A stretch of 63,099 nucleotides of DNA from Kiritimatiellia bacterium (GTDB taxonomy: Bacteria > Verrucomicrobiota > Kiritimatiellia > RFP12 > UBA1067), in assembly GCA_017962315.1 (NCBI GenBank), contig JAGCVN010000106.1, positions 1 to 63,099 of the forward strand, read 5' to 3'. Below, one piece after another: positions 1 to 8,081 of the stretch. The notes beneath the pieces are model-generated. The model saw only the letters and a list, made by a program, of their open reading frames with translations, ran no database searches and had not been told where the DNA came from. Each line of letters begins with the position of its first letter. Positions within the stretch are counted from its first letter, which is position 1. The position numbers and the translations under genes are program-made.

Positions 1-64
1 CCGCGAACGGAATGTTCTCGAGTTCTCCCAGTATTTCGGCCCTGCGGCGCTTTTGTTCTTTCAT
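1..64 (-). CDS. 5' end of an unidentified gene, cut by the window edge
   Basis: A minus-strand frame opens with ATG at 64 and stays open to the window edge. Its 21 readable codons begin MKEQKRRRAEILGELENI. The basic, helical N-terminus would suit a DNA-binding protein, but too little is present to assign a family. Support for a real start comes from a near-consensus vegetative promoter ending 7 bases upstream (72-100), so the transcript probably starts at or next to the ATG and lacks a ribosome binding site. Confidence 0.5.
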   Translation of the reverse strand, partial: MKEQKRRRAEILGELENIPFA

Positions 65-71
65 GTTCTAT

Positions 72-100
72 AGAATACCAAAGAATATGGCGTTTGTCAA
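72..100 (-). promoter_or_regulatory. Vegetative promoter for the left-edge gene
   Basis: On the minus strand TTGACA (100-95) and TATTCT (77-72) are separated by 17 bases. Only 7 bases lie between the -10 box and the ATG at 64, so the predicted start point falls on or beside the initiation codon, implying a leaderless mRNA. Confidence 0.6.
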
Positions 101-220
101 TGGGGTTTTGAAAGTTTTTGCAGAAAAATCTCGTTGCACCCGTGTGTGCCCATCGATTTACTTTTTCATTGAAATACGGGAGGGTATCTGCTATGTTTGT
201 CTCCTTGAAAGGATTTATCT

Positions 221-2380
221 ATGCACACGATTCGCTTGCTTGGTCTGATTTCCTGTTCGGTTTTGTGCGGAGCCGCCGCCGACGACGGGATGTTCCCGTT
301 CGTGCCGTCGTACGATTCGCCGGACAACGTGGTGAACATGAGCCACCTGCTCTCGGCCCCCGCCGGGAAGGACGGGCGCATCCGTGTGGAGGGCGGGCAC
401 TTCGTGAACGACAAGGGGCGCTTCAAGCTCCACGCGACGAACCTCACCGGCCCCTCGAACTTCCCCACGCACGAGGAGGCGGAGCGCCTTGCCGCGCGTC
501 TCGCCCGTTTCGGCATCAACTGCGTGCGCCTCCACTACTTCGACAGCTCCTACGGCTCGTTCATGCTGCCGCGGGAGAAGGGCATCATCGACGAGAGCGG
601 CGGCACGCGCCGCACGTTCGACCCCGAACGCCGCGACCGCCAGGACTACCTGATCGCGCAGTTCAAGAAGCGCGGCATCTACGTGAACATCAACCTCCAC
701 GTCGCGCGCTGGGTCGGCGAGGCGGACGGCGTCCCGCCCAACTCGGGGCGCATGAACAAGGGATCCAACCAGTTCTATCCGCTGCTCGTCAAGCTGCAGA
801 AGGAGTACGCGAAGGAGCTGCTGTCGCACGTGAACCCCTACACCGGCATGAACTACCTCACGGATCCCGTCGTCGCCGTCGTGGAGCTGAACAACGAGGA
901 GTCCCTGTGGCGCAAGTACAGGTCGGGCGGCCTTGACAGCCGCGACGACGCCTACGGCAAGTGCTTCAAGAAGCTCTGGAGCGACTGGCTCGTGAAGAAG
1001 TACGGCACCACGGAGAAGGCGCGCGCGGCGTGGAAGCTAGCCGAGAAGCCCCTGCCGTTCCTCGACAAGTTCCGCATCGAGAACGGCGACTACCCGCTCG
1101 TGCACAGCAAGCGGTCGCGCGCACCGATGGAGATGAAGCGCGACTTCTACCAGTTCGTCACGGACGTCGAGCACGACTTCTGGACCGGGATGCACAGCTA
1201 TCTCAAGAAGGACCTCGGCCTCGCGGCGCCCGTCGCCGCCACGCAGCTCAACTACTCCACGCCGCATCTCATGGCGGAGATGGACTACGTGGACAACCAC
1301 TCCTACTGGTGCCACCCGAGCGTGAAGCCCGAATGGCAGATCGGCAACAAGGCGATGGTGAACAGCAAGGCGAGCCGCATTGTCTGGCTGGCGGGCCAGC
1401 GCGTCCTGGGCAAGCCCTACACGATCAGCGAGTACAACCACCCGTATCCGAACTTCTACGGCGCGGAAGGACAGCCCATGCTCCGCGCCTACGGCGCGCT
1501 GCACGGCTGGGACGGCGTGTTCGAGTATTCCTACAACAACCGCCAGGCCGCCGAGCCGGACCACAACTACTACTTCTTCTCGATGGCGGCGCGCACGGAT
1601 CTGCTCGCCCACTTCCCCGCCTGCGCCGCGATGTACCTGCGCGGCGACGTGAAGGAGAGCGCCACGCCGTATGTCGCGAACCTCCCCTACAACGAGTACT
1701 TCGACCGCTTCGTGAACAAGGGACCGCTCGCGCAGGGCATCTTCTCCGCGACGGACGGCAAGGTTCCGCAGGAACTCTCCCTCGAACGCAAGACGGCGGT
1801 GGACCTCTCCGGCAAGTCGAAGCAGATCGCCTGCCACATCCCGGACAAGGACCAGAAGACGTTCACGAGCGACACGGGCGAGATCGTCCTCAACGGCGAG
1901 ATCGCGGGCGCGGCGTTCTGGACCGTCAACACGCCGAACACCAAGGTGTTCTCCGGGTTCACGAAGGGACGGACGTTCGACCTCGGCGGCGTGAAGCTCC
2001 AGGTCGGCGAGACGAAGCTCGGCTGGGCGACGGTCTCGCTCACGTCGCACGATGCGACGGGCTTTGGCGAGGACGGCCGCCCCGCGCGCATCCTCCTTGC
2101 GGCGACGGGACTCTGCCACAATGGCGGCGCGAAGTTCACGCACGAGGGCGACAACATCCACTGCCGGGGCGCGGACTGGGGGAAGGGCAAGACCGTGAAC
2201 GAGGGCATCCCCGCCACGATCACGTTGCCGTCGAAGGCCGCCGCCACGAAGTGCTGGGCGTTGGACGAACGCGGCGAGCGTACGACGGTTGTGCCGGTGT
2301 CGGCGGGAGCGGACGGGCTTGCCGTCGTGAACGTCGGCCCGCAGCATCGTACCGTCTGGTATGAAATCGCGGTAAAGTAA
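221..2380 (+). CDS. Secreted clan GH-A (GH5-like) glycoside hydrolase
   Basis: Encodes 719 residues. A signal peptide occupies about residues 1-20 (hydrophobic stretch, then CGAAA), so the enzyme is exported. A (beta/alpha)8 hydrolase domain follows, with a hallmark HATNLTGP opening strand near residue 70 and GINCVRLHYFD near 100. Glu226 in LNNEES is the likely acid/base and Glu404 in TISEYNHP the likely nucleophile, the usual clan GH-A pair at the ends of strands 4 and 7. The last 200 residues look like beta-sandwich accessory sequence. The ATG at 221 is chosen because GAAAGGA lies at 207-213 and the signal peptide begins there. It converges with mutY, 17 bases away. The polysaccharide substrate cannot be read from the sequence. 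Confidence 0.82.
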   Translation: MHTIRLLGLISCSVLCGAAADDGMFPFVPSYDSPDNVVNMSHLLSAPAGKDGRIRVEGGHFVNDKGRFKLHATNLTGPSNFPTHEEAERLAARLARFGINCVRLHYFDSSYGSFMLPREKGIIDESGGTRRTFDPERRDRQDYLIAQFKKRGIYVNINLHVARWVGEADGVPPNSGRMNKGSNQFYPLLVKLQKEYAKELLSHVNPYTGMNYLTDPVVAVVELNNEESLWRKYRSGGLDSRDDAYGKCFKKLWSDWLVKKYGTTEKARAAWKLAEKPLPFLDKFRIENGDYPLVHSKRSRAPMEMKRDFYQFVTDVEHDFWTGMHSYLKKDLGLAAPVAATQLNYSTPHLMAEMDYVDNHSYWCHPSVKPEWQIGNKAMVNSKASRIVWLAGQRVLGKPYTISEYNHPYPNFYGAEGQPMLRAYGALHGWDGVFEYSYNNRQAAEPDHNYYFFSMAARTDLLAHFPACAAMYLRGDVKESATPYVANLPYNEYFDRFVNKGPLAQGIFSATDGKVPQELSLERKTAVDLSGKSKQIACHIPDKDQKTFTSDTGEIVLNGEIAGAAFWTVNTPNTKVFSGFTKGRTFDLGGVKLQVGETKLGWATVSLTSHDATGFGEDGRPARILLAATGLCHNGGAKFTHEGDNIHCRGADWGKGKTVNEGIPATITLPSKAAATKCWALDERGERTTVVPVSAGADGLAVVNVGPQHRTVWYEIAVK

Positions 2381-2397
2381 AGGCAACGCCGCCGGAA

Positions 2398-3402
2398 TCA
2401 CAGACACAGGGCTTTGCGCGTGGCGGTGGCAAGAGGGAGAGCGTCGGGAAGGGCAAAAACACACCCGTTTCCCGGCTTTCCCGAAGCCTTCACATCGTAA
2501 ACATGGAACTGCAGCCTGAAGTGCGAGAAGACGTGCGTCACCGTTCCCGCGTATCGGACGGAGGTTGGTGACAGTCCCGTCCTCGCCTGGAACACCGGGC
2601 GGGCGGAAACAGCCGTCGTTTTTTTCTCCGCCTCCCGGTTCGGCAGTTCCCACAACCCGCCGAGCAAGCCGTCAGGCGGACGCTGCACGAGCAGGAAACG
2701 ACCTTGACCGTCCGAGAGCCGGAACGCGAGCGCATGGCGTTCGGGAATGGTTTTCTTCGCCCTCCGTTCCGGAAATTGTTCTTCCACGCCGGCGGCGTGG
2801 GCAAGGCACGTTTGGGAAAAGGGGCAGTGGGAACATTTCGGCGAACGGGGAAGACAGACGGTCTCACCCAGTTCCATCATAGCTTGATTGAACTCGCCCG
2901 GCTGTCCCGAACGGTCGATAAACGGCTGTAGCCAGCCGGCCAATCGTTCGCGTGCCGGTGCCCCCCTGGTGTCGCCGGAAAGTCGGCAAAGCCGAGCCAC
3001 GACACGGGAGACGTTTCCGTCCACGACGGGCGCGGAGACGCCCAGGCAGACGCTTGCGATAGCGGCCGCGGTATACGGTCCGACGCCGGGCAATGCCCGC
3101 CATCCCTCAATCGTATCGGGAAGGGAACGGATGGATTCGGCGGCGCGTTTCAGATTCCGGGCCCGACTGTAATAGCCAAGCCCTTCCCACGCTTTCAACA
3201 CGTCCTGCATCGGCGCGGCAGCAAGCGACTGAAACGTGGGAAACGCCTCCATGAACCGGGTGAAATACCCGTAGACGGTTTCCATCCGCGTCTGTTGCAA
3301 CATGATTTCGCTGACCCAGACGGCGTAGGCGTCCGGATTGCCGCGCCAGGGCATGGCGCGCTTATTGGCCTGATACCAGGCAAGCAGCCGTTTGACATCC
3401 AT
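2398..3402 (-). CDS. mutY: A/G-specific adenine glycosylase MutY
   Basis: Encodes 334 residues. It removes adenine mispaired with 8-oxoguanine in base excision repair. Visible hallmarks are the catalytic Glu32 in SEIMLQQT, the helix-hairpin-helix LPGVGPYTAAAI near 104-115, catalytic Asp128 in VDGNVSRV, and the [4Fe-4S] loop Cys183-x6-Cys190-x2-Cys193-x5-Cys199. A NUDIX-like C-terminal domain that reads 8-oxoG follows from about residue 220. It is the last gene of the division/wall operon, starting 3 bases after the pncC-like stop, so it is probably co-transcribed with cell-division genes. Confidence 0.95.
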   Translation of the reverse strand: MDVKRLLAWYQANKRAMPWRGNPDAYAVWVSEIMLQQTRMETVYGYFTRFMEAFPTFQSLAAAPMQDVLKAWEGLGYYSRARNLKRAAESIRSLPDTIEGWRALPGVGPYTAAAIASVCLGVSAPVVDGNVSRVVARLCRLSGDTRGAPARERLAGWLQPFIDRSGQPGEFNQAMMELGETVCLPRSPKCSHCPFSQTCLAHAAGVEEQFPERRAKKTIPERHALAFRLSDGQGRFLLVQRPPDGLLGGLWELPNREAEKKTTAVSARPVFQARTGLSPTSVRYAGTVTHVFSHFRLQFHVYDVKASGKPGNGCVFALPDALPLATATRKALCL

Positions 3403-3405
3403 ATG

Positions 3406-3903
3406 TTAGTCCGTCCGGACAGATAATGCCATGAGCAGCAAGGACAACGCCTGTACGACCGTCTGTCTCCGGATATTTTCGCGGCTTCCCTCGAAAATAA
3501 AACGTCTCGCGGACGTTCCCCGGGGCGAGGCAATCCCGATGTAGACGACGCCTACGGGATCCTTCTCCGTGCCGCCGCCGGGACCTGCGAACCCCGTCAC
3601 GGAACAGGCAAGCGAACACCGCAGAACGCGGCGGGCTCCGTCGGCCATCGCCTCGGCGCAATCCGCGCAGACGGGGCCCTGCTCGTCCAGGATCCGCTGC
3701 GGGACACCCAGCACATCGTGTTTCACGGCGGTGGCGTAACTTACGACACCGCCCCGGAAGACGTCTGAAGCCCCCGGCACGGAGGTGAGCTGGGCGGCAA
3801 TCATGCCGCCCGTGCAGGACTCTGCCGTACCCAGCGTAAGGTGTTTGTCGCGGCAGAGGGAAATGAGGTCCTTCGCCAATTCCTGATAGACGACGTCGGC
3901 CAT
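3406..3903 (-). CDS. pncC: CinA C-terminal-type nicotinamide-nucleotide amidohydrolase
   Basis: Encodes 165 residues, the length of a stand-alone CinA C-terminal domain. The family hydrolyses NMN to nicotinate mononucleotide in pyridine-nucleotide recycling. The signature GTAESCTGG (conserved Ser29) is followed by FRGGVVSYATAVK (conserved Lys61) and SVTGFAGPGGG. The N-terminal molybdopterin-binding part of full CinA is absent. It lies 8 bases after ftsZ and 3 bases before mutY in the same transcription unit. The family is clear; the NMN activity is inferred from it. Confidence 0.9.
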   Translation of the reverse strand: MADVVYQELAKDLISLCRDKHLTLGTAESCTGGMIAAQLTSVPGASDVFRGGVVSYATAVKHDVLGVPQRILDEQGPVCADCAEAMADGARRVLRCSLACSVTGFAGPGGGTEKDPVGVVYIGIASPRGTSARRFIFEGSRENIRRQTVVQALSLLLMALSVRTD

Positions 3904-3911
3904 CGTGCCCC

Positions 3912-5072
3912 CTAGCGTTCAAGCGTGATGCCGCGCCGCATGTAGGTCGGCTCGTCGTAATCGCACCCGTTGAAAACAGTCGCCTCCGTTTTCTGGAAAC
4001 GCCCCTTCCCGATCGGCCCGAAATTAAGCCCGCTCCCTTTATTCACGCGAGCCTTGCCGCCGGTGGATTTCGGCAGGATCTGAATCTGGCTGCCGTCAAA
4101 AACAGGAGGCGCCTTGACGTCCGTGACATACGAGAACCCCATCACGACAAGTTCGATTTTCCCGTCGAAAGCGGCATCCTGGACCGTCCCCATTTCCACA
4201 CGGCAACCGGATTTGCGCAAGCCGTCCAGCGCACCCATGATACGCCCGATCTCCGCCAGCCGGAGATCCTCACCGGAGAGGATACCCACGAGCACCGCAT
4301 TGCAGACCTTCAACTTTTCCCCGTTACGGAACAACTTGCACGACGCCAAACGCCGGACCACGGCATCGGCTCGGTCTGCCCCCGTCGCGGAAGCGACGCC
4401 GAGACAGGTCTTTCCGCCGCGGATCACGAGGCTGTGGAGGCGCTCGGCGTCCAGCCGGATGAAACCGGGCGAGAAAAGCATCCGCCAGAACAGGGTGAGC
4501 GCCGCGACGAGTTGTTCCGACGCGGCGGCCTGCGCGTCCGCGAGCAACGTCTCGTCGTTGGCGGCAAAGAGCGTGTCCTGGTCGATGACCAACAGGGAAT
4601 CGGCGTTCTCTTCAATCAGGGAGACGGCCCGTTCCGCCGTTTCGATACGCGGGCTTCCCTCGAAGGAAAACGGTTTGACAAGGAGGCAGAAGGTGGTAAG
4701 CCCGTTTTCATGAAGCTTCTTGACGATCTCGCTCGTCGCGCCGCTCCCCGTCCCGCCGCCGAGACAGGAGACAACCATGACCGTGCGGGTGTCCTGCGTA
4801 CGGTTCAAGATGTTCTCCCAATCGTCGCGGGCGGCCTGGCGACCTTCGTTGAAATCGCCTCCCGCGCCGTGCCCCGCGAGACGGGAACCGCCCAGCAGCA
4901 GAAACGGCAGGGGAGCCGATCCTTCCTCCGCCGGAAGGTCGGTCGCGGAATCCGTGTCGACGCAGAGCGTGCGCATCGTTTCGCCGAACGCCTTGCGCGT
5001 TTCCCGGATCAGGCGGCAAGCACCGCCGCCGACACCCAGAAGCAAAAGTCCCGCCTTTTTCGATTCGCTCAT
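3912..5072 (-). CDS. ftsZ: Cell division GTPase FtsZ, with an altered T7 loop
   Basis: Encodes 386 residues. It polymerises at mid-cell to organise division. The nucleotide-binding signature GGGTGSG is at 105-111 and the N-terminal LLGVGGGA loop at 11-18. The C-terminal tail ends YDEPTYMRRGITLER, which resembles the conserved FtsZ tail that binds FtsA. The T7 loop, which completes the GTPase site of the neighbouring subunit, is divergent: aligned with the usual NxDFAD it reads RLDAER (206-211), so the first Asn and the last Asp are both Arg while the middle Asp208 is kept. It overlaps ftsA by 4 bases (ATGA). Gene order and tail identify it as the division FtsZ rather than a side paralogue. 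Confidence 0.9.
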   Translation of the reverse strand: MSESKKAGLLLLGVGGGACRLIRETRKAFGETMRTLCVDTDSATDLPAEEGSAPLPFLLLGGSRLAGHGAGGDFNEGRQAARDDWENILNRTQDTRTVMVVSCLGGGTGSGATSEIVKKLHENGLTTFCLLVKPFSFEGSPRIETAERAVSLIEENADSLLVIDQDTLFAANDETLLADAQAAASEQLVAALTLFWRMLFSPGFIRLDAERLHSLVIRGGKTCLGVASATGADRADAVVRRLASCKLFRNGEKLKVCNAVLVGILSGEDLRLAEIGRIMGALDGLRKSGCRVEMGTVQDAAFDGKIELVVMGFSYVTDVKAPPVFDGSQIQILPKSTGGKARVNKGSGLNFGPIGKGRFQKTEATVFNGCDYDEPTYMRRGITLER

Positions 5073-6268
5073 TTCTTAAACCATCCTTTCACGATCTCCA
5101 ACAATCCCTTCTTTCCGACCTTCTCCGCCTCGTTTCGCAAACCATACTGGACAAGGCCGACAGCCGTCGCGTAGGAGGCAGGCTGTTCTAGGTCTTCGAC
5201 GCCCGTGACGTTCTGGAGCGTAGCGATGGTGCAGGGCAGGGAGAAAACGTTCTGTGCCAGCTCTTTCACCTTCTTCAGGTAAGCGCCGCCGCCGCAGAGC
5301 ACCACGCCGCCGCCAAGATTCGGCAATACGTCCTGCTCCTCCAGAATGTCGCGCAACACGCGGAACAACTCGTCCATCCGGGCGTTGATCACCGTATGGA
5401 GCGACTTGCGGCTGATCGACCTCGGTGCGAACCCCTTCTCCACAGGAAGGTTGACACGTTCGCCGTTGCTCTCCTGGTCGACAAGGGCGCTACCCTCGCG
5501 GCGCTTGATCTCCTCGGCATGGTTGTGCGCGATCTTGAACGCCAGCGCGATGTCGTTCGTCACGTGGTCGCCCCCCAGCGCGATCGACCCCGCGGCCGCG
5601 ATCACGTTTTCACGGAAAGCGACATAGTTCGTCGTTCCGCCTCCCAGGTCGATCATCACGACGCCGTTACTTTTCTGCTGCGGCGTAAGCGTGGCGATCG
5701 CCGCGCAGATTCCGCCGAAAACGGTGTCGCTGACTTCCAGCTGGCACTTGTGAACGGCGTTCATCATGTTGTCGAGGCGGTTCTGGAGCGCGTCAATCGC
5801 CAGGATGTCCAGCTGCAGGACTTTGCAGCGCATCCCGACCGGACGGATAATGCCCGGCTGGTCATCCACCTTGAAAGACTGGCGGATGGTGTGGAGCAAC
5901 ACGCGGCCGTCCTCGATTTTGACGTTGTTTGCAAGCTCTGTGACATCCTGCACATCCTCCGGCGTGATGTCGGCGTCGCCAAGCGAGAGGACGCCCGGAT
6001 TGACCTTGCTGTGGATATGCCCGCCCGAAACCGCGACCAACACCTGCCAGACGTTGATGTTGGCGTTCTCTTCGAGCTGGTGGACGGCGCGGTCGATGCA
6101 GACCTGCACCTGCTCCAGATCGACGATCTGCCCCTTTCGCACGCCGGTCGTCGGATACGTCCCCGTTCCGAGGATGTTGACCTTTCCCTGCTCGCCCTGT
6201 TCGCCCACGCAAAGGACGGTGCGCGATGTACCGATTTCAAGCCCCGCAATGATGAGTGATTTCGACAT
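5069..6268 (-). CDS. ftsA: Cell division protein FtsA
   Basis: Encodes 399 residues. This actin-like ATPase tethers FtsZ to the inner membrane. It begins with the phosphate-1 motif LEIGTSRT, carries a phosphate-2 motif MIDLGGGTTNY near residue 205 and an adenosine motif GGVVLCGGGAYLKKV near 325. The last 16 residues (KKGLLEIVKGWFKK) form a typical amphipathic membrane-targeting helix. It follows ftsQ by 15 bases and its TGA overlaps the ftsZ ATG, a coupling that would keep the FtsA:FtsZ ratio steady. Confidence 0.95.
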   Translation of the reverse strand: MSKSLIIAGLEIGTSRTVLCVGEQGEQGKVNILGTGTYPTTGVRKGQIVDLEQVQVCIDRAVHQLEENANINVWQVLVAVSGGHIHSKVNPGVLSLGDADITPEDVQDVTELANNVKIEDGRVLLHTIRQSFKVDDQPGIIRPVGMRCKVLQLDILAIDALQNRLDNMMNAVHKCQLEVSDTVFGGICAAIATLTPQQKSNGVVMIDLGGGTTNYVAFRENVIAAAGSIALGGDHVTNDIALAFKIAHNHAEEIKRREGSALVDQESNGERVNLPVEKGFAPRSISRKSLHTVINARMDELFRVLRDILEEQDVLPNLGGGVVLCGGGAYLKKVKELAQNVFSLPCTIATLQNVTGVEDLEQPASYATAVGLVQYGLRNEAEKVGKKGLLEIVKGWFKK

Positions 6269-6283
6269 TCTGTTCCTCCCCTC

Positions 6284-7150
6284 CTACTCCAGCACGACCG
6301 GCATGGCGTAAATCCGGTCCAACGTGGCGTCCCATATCTGCCTGCCGCGCCCGATCGCGCTACCCATAGCTTTCGCCAGATTGTCCAGCTTCTCCTTAAG
6401 GTAAATATCGGAATCGCCCCGCTTCATGGAAGGGTTGTTCATCCCCTTCCAGGCGAACCTCGCCTTCCGGTAGTCGGAAAACGTCAGCAGCAGGTAATCC
6501 TCCTTCTGGGCGTTCACCTCCACCAGGCGGAGCGGGAAATCCGGCCGCTGGGCGTTGATCACCGTCTCGATCGCAGCCATCTCCATTCCGCTCAATTGGT
6601 CGCCCGGCTTCGCCTGCGCGAACTCGTCGGAAACGCGGATCACCGGAAGCATCGCGATATCGGCATACCGCATGAAGATCACGCCCGTTTCGTCGGAGAC
6701 CAGACCGCGCGCGCCGGCTGAAATCCGTGCGACAGGTTCGCGTTCGACAATCGTCACATCCAGCTTGTCCGGAAGCGTCCGCTTGATGCGAACGTCTCGG
6801 ATGTTCGGCGTCTGCATCAAGTCTTCGCGGCGTTGATCGATGTCCACCGAGAACTGATTCACGCCGTTCGAGATTCCGAACCGCTCCAGGATCAAATCCG
6901 GCTTGATCATCTTTCCGCTCGTGATGGTGACATCCTTGTGGACATCGGAGATGACAAAGAGCGAGCGCGTCTTGAAATAATAATTTTTGAACAGGGTCCA
7001 GCTCCCGTAGAGCAGCAGGACCGTCCCCAGAAGGCATCCACCCCAGACCAACAGAAACCTCGCGGCGGGGGGAAGCTCGCGAACCCCCGTCGTCCGGCGT
7101 CCGCCGGCCGTCCGCTTGTTCCTGTTCACGTTTTTTTTGAACAGGTTCAT
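6284..7150 (-). CDS. ftsQ: Cell division protein FtsQ/DivIB
   Basis: Encodes 288 residues. A basic cytoplasmic head (about 1-30) precedes one membrane segment (about 31-53), then a periplasmic POTRA domain (about 65-135) and the FtsQ domain. The POTRA part contains NQFSVDIDQ and IRDVRIKRTLPDKLDVTIVER, a typical FtsQ pattern. The open frame reaches back to 7363, but the extra 71 residues would overlap ddl. ATG 7150 lies 1 base after the ddl stop and starts directly with the basic head, so it is preferred. It links FtsA/FtsZ to the periplasmic division complex. Confidence 0.9.
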   Translation of the reverse strand: MNLFKKNVNRNKRTAGGRRTTGVRELPPAARFLLVWGGCLLGTVLLLYGSWTLFKNYYFKTRSLFVISDVHKDVTITSGKMIKPDLILERFGISNGVNQFSVDIDQRREDLMQTPNIRDVRIKRTLPDKLDVTIVEREPVARISAGARGLVSDETGVIFMRYADIAMLPVIRVSDEFAQAKPGDQLSGMEMAAIETVINAQRPDFPLRLVEVNAQKEDYLLLTFSDYRKARFAWKGMNNPSMKRGDSDIYLKEKLDNLAKAMGSAIGRGRQIWDATLDRIYAMPVVLE

Positions 7151-7151
7151 C

Positions 7152-8051
7152 TCATGCTCCGTACTTCGCAAGGGAAAGCAGTTTTTCGCAGAGTTGCGGG
7201 AACGTGTACCCCGCGCGCCCCGCCGCCTTGGGCAGAAGGCTCGTCTCGGTGAATCCCGGAATCGTGTTGATCTCCAGCACATACGGGACGCCTTCCGGCG
7301 AGACGCGGAAATCGACGCGGGAAACCCCGCGGCAACCGACCGCATGAAACGCCTCCACCGCAAGTTTCTGCGCCCGCGCGAGAAGCGGCTTGTCCGCTTC
7401 CGCCTCCGGGAACACGTAGTTCGTCAACCCGTGCGTGTACTTCTCCGCAAACCCGTACCAACCGTCGCGCGCCTGGATTTCAATCACCGGCAACGCTTCG
7501 CCGTCCAGCACGCTCACCGTCCACTCGCGTCCGGGAATGTACCGCTCCACCAACGCACGGCCTTCCGGGTCGGGCAGACGCGCCAGCCTCAGGGCTTCTG
7601 CCCACTGTCCCGCCTCCGTCACCTTCGAGACACCGACGCTCGAACCGTCCGCCGGCGGTTTGACGACCAGCGGAAGTTCCATCGTGGTCGCGTCCATGCC
7701 ACGTTCCAGAACTTCGTACGGCGCCGTTCGGACGCCGGCCGCCTCGAGCCGTTGTTTCGTCGCGACCTTGTCCATCGTGATCCGGCTCGCCGCCGCGCCT
7801 GGCCCCGTGTAGGGAATCCGGCGCTTGTCCAGATCCGCCTGAACGCCGCCATTCTCGCCGTACCCCCCGTGCAGGGCAAGGAACACCGACTGAATCCCCT
7901 CCGGCAGGGCATCCAGATTGTCCGCGTCCAGCACGACCGGAACGATCTCGTTCTGTCCCGACTGTCTCAACGCCTCGACCACGGCGGCGCCTGATTTGAG
8001 CGAGACTTCCCGTTCGCTCGACGTACCGCCCATCAATACTGCAACTTTCAT
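7152..8051 (-). CDS. ddl: D-alanine--D-alanine ligase
   Basis: Encodes 299 residues with an ATP-grasp fold. It makes the D-Ala-D-Ala dipeptide for peptidoglycan. The start MKVAVLMGGTSSEREVSLKSG is the family N-terminus. LPLVVKPPADGSSVGVSKV is the ATP-binding strand and loop, and YVLEINTIPGFTETSLLPKAA carries the metal-binding Glu and Asn and the C-terminal loop. It lies 30 bases after the murC-murB fusion and 1 base before ftsQ. Confidence 0.95.
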   Translation of the reverse strand: MKVAVLMGGTSSEREVSLKSGAAVVEALRQSGQNEIVPVVLDADNLDALPEGIQSVFLALHGGYGENGGVQADLDKRRIPYTGPGAAASRITMDKVATKQRLEAAGVRTAPYEVLERGMDATTMELPLVVKPPADGSSVGVSKVTEAGQWAEALRLARLPDPEGRALVERYIPGREWTVSVLDGEALPVIEIQARDGWYGFAEKYTHGLTNYVFPEAEADKPLLARAQKLAVEAFHAVGCRGVSRVDFRVSPEGVPYVLEINTIPGFTETSLLPKAAGRAGYTFPQLCEKLLSLAKYGA

Positions 8052-8081
8052 TCTTCCAATCCTCTCCGGCGGATAAACCGC

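Noticed and set aside
134..162. Promoter-like TTGCAC-17-TTTACT before the first hydrolase
   Set aside because: Only three of six bases match the -35 consensus and the -10 box is weak; not distinguishable from chance.
1037..2653. 538-codon open frame on the minus strand spanning the GH-A gene and mutY end
   Set aside because: It contradicts two well-supported genes and has no domain.
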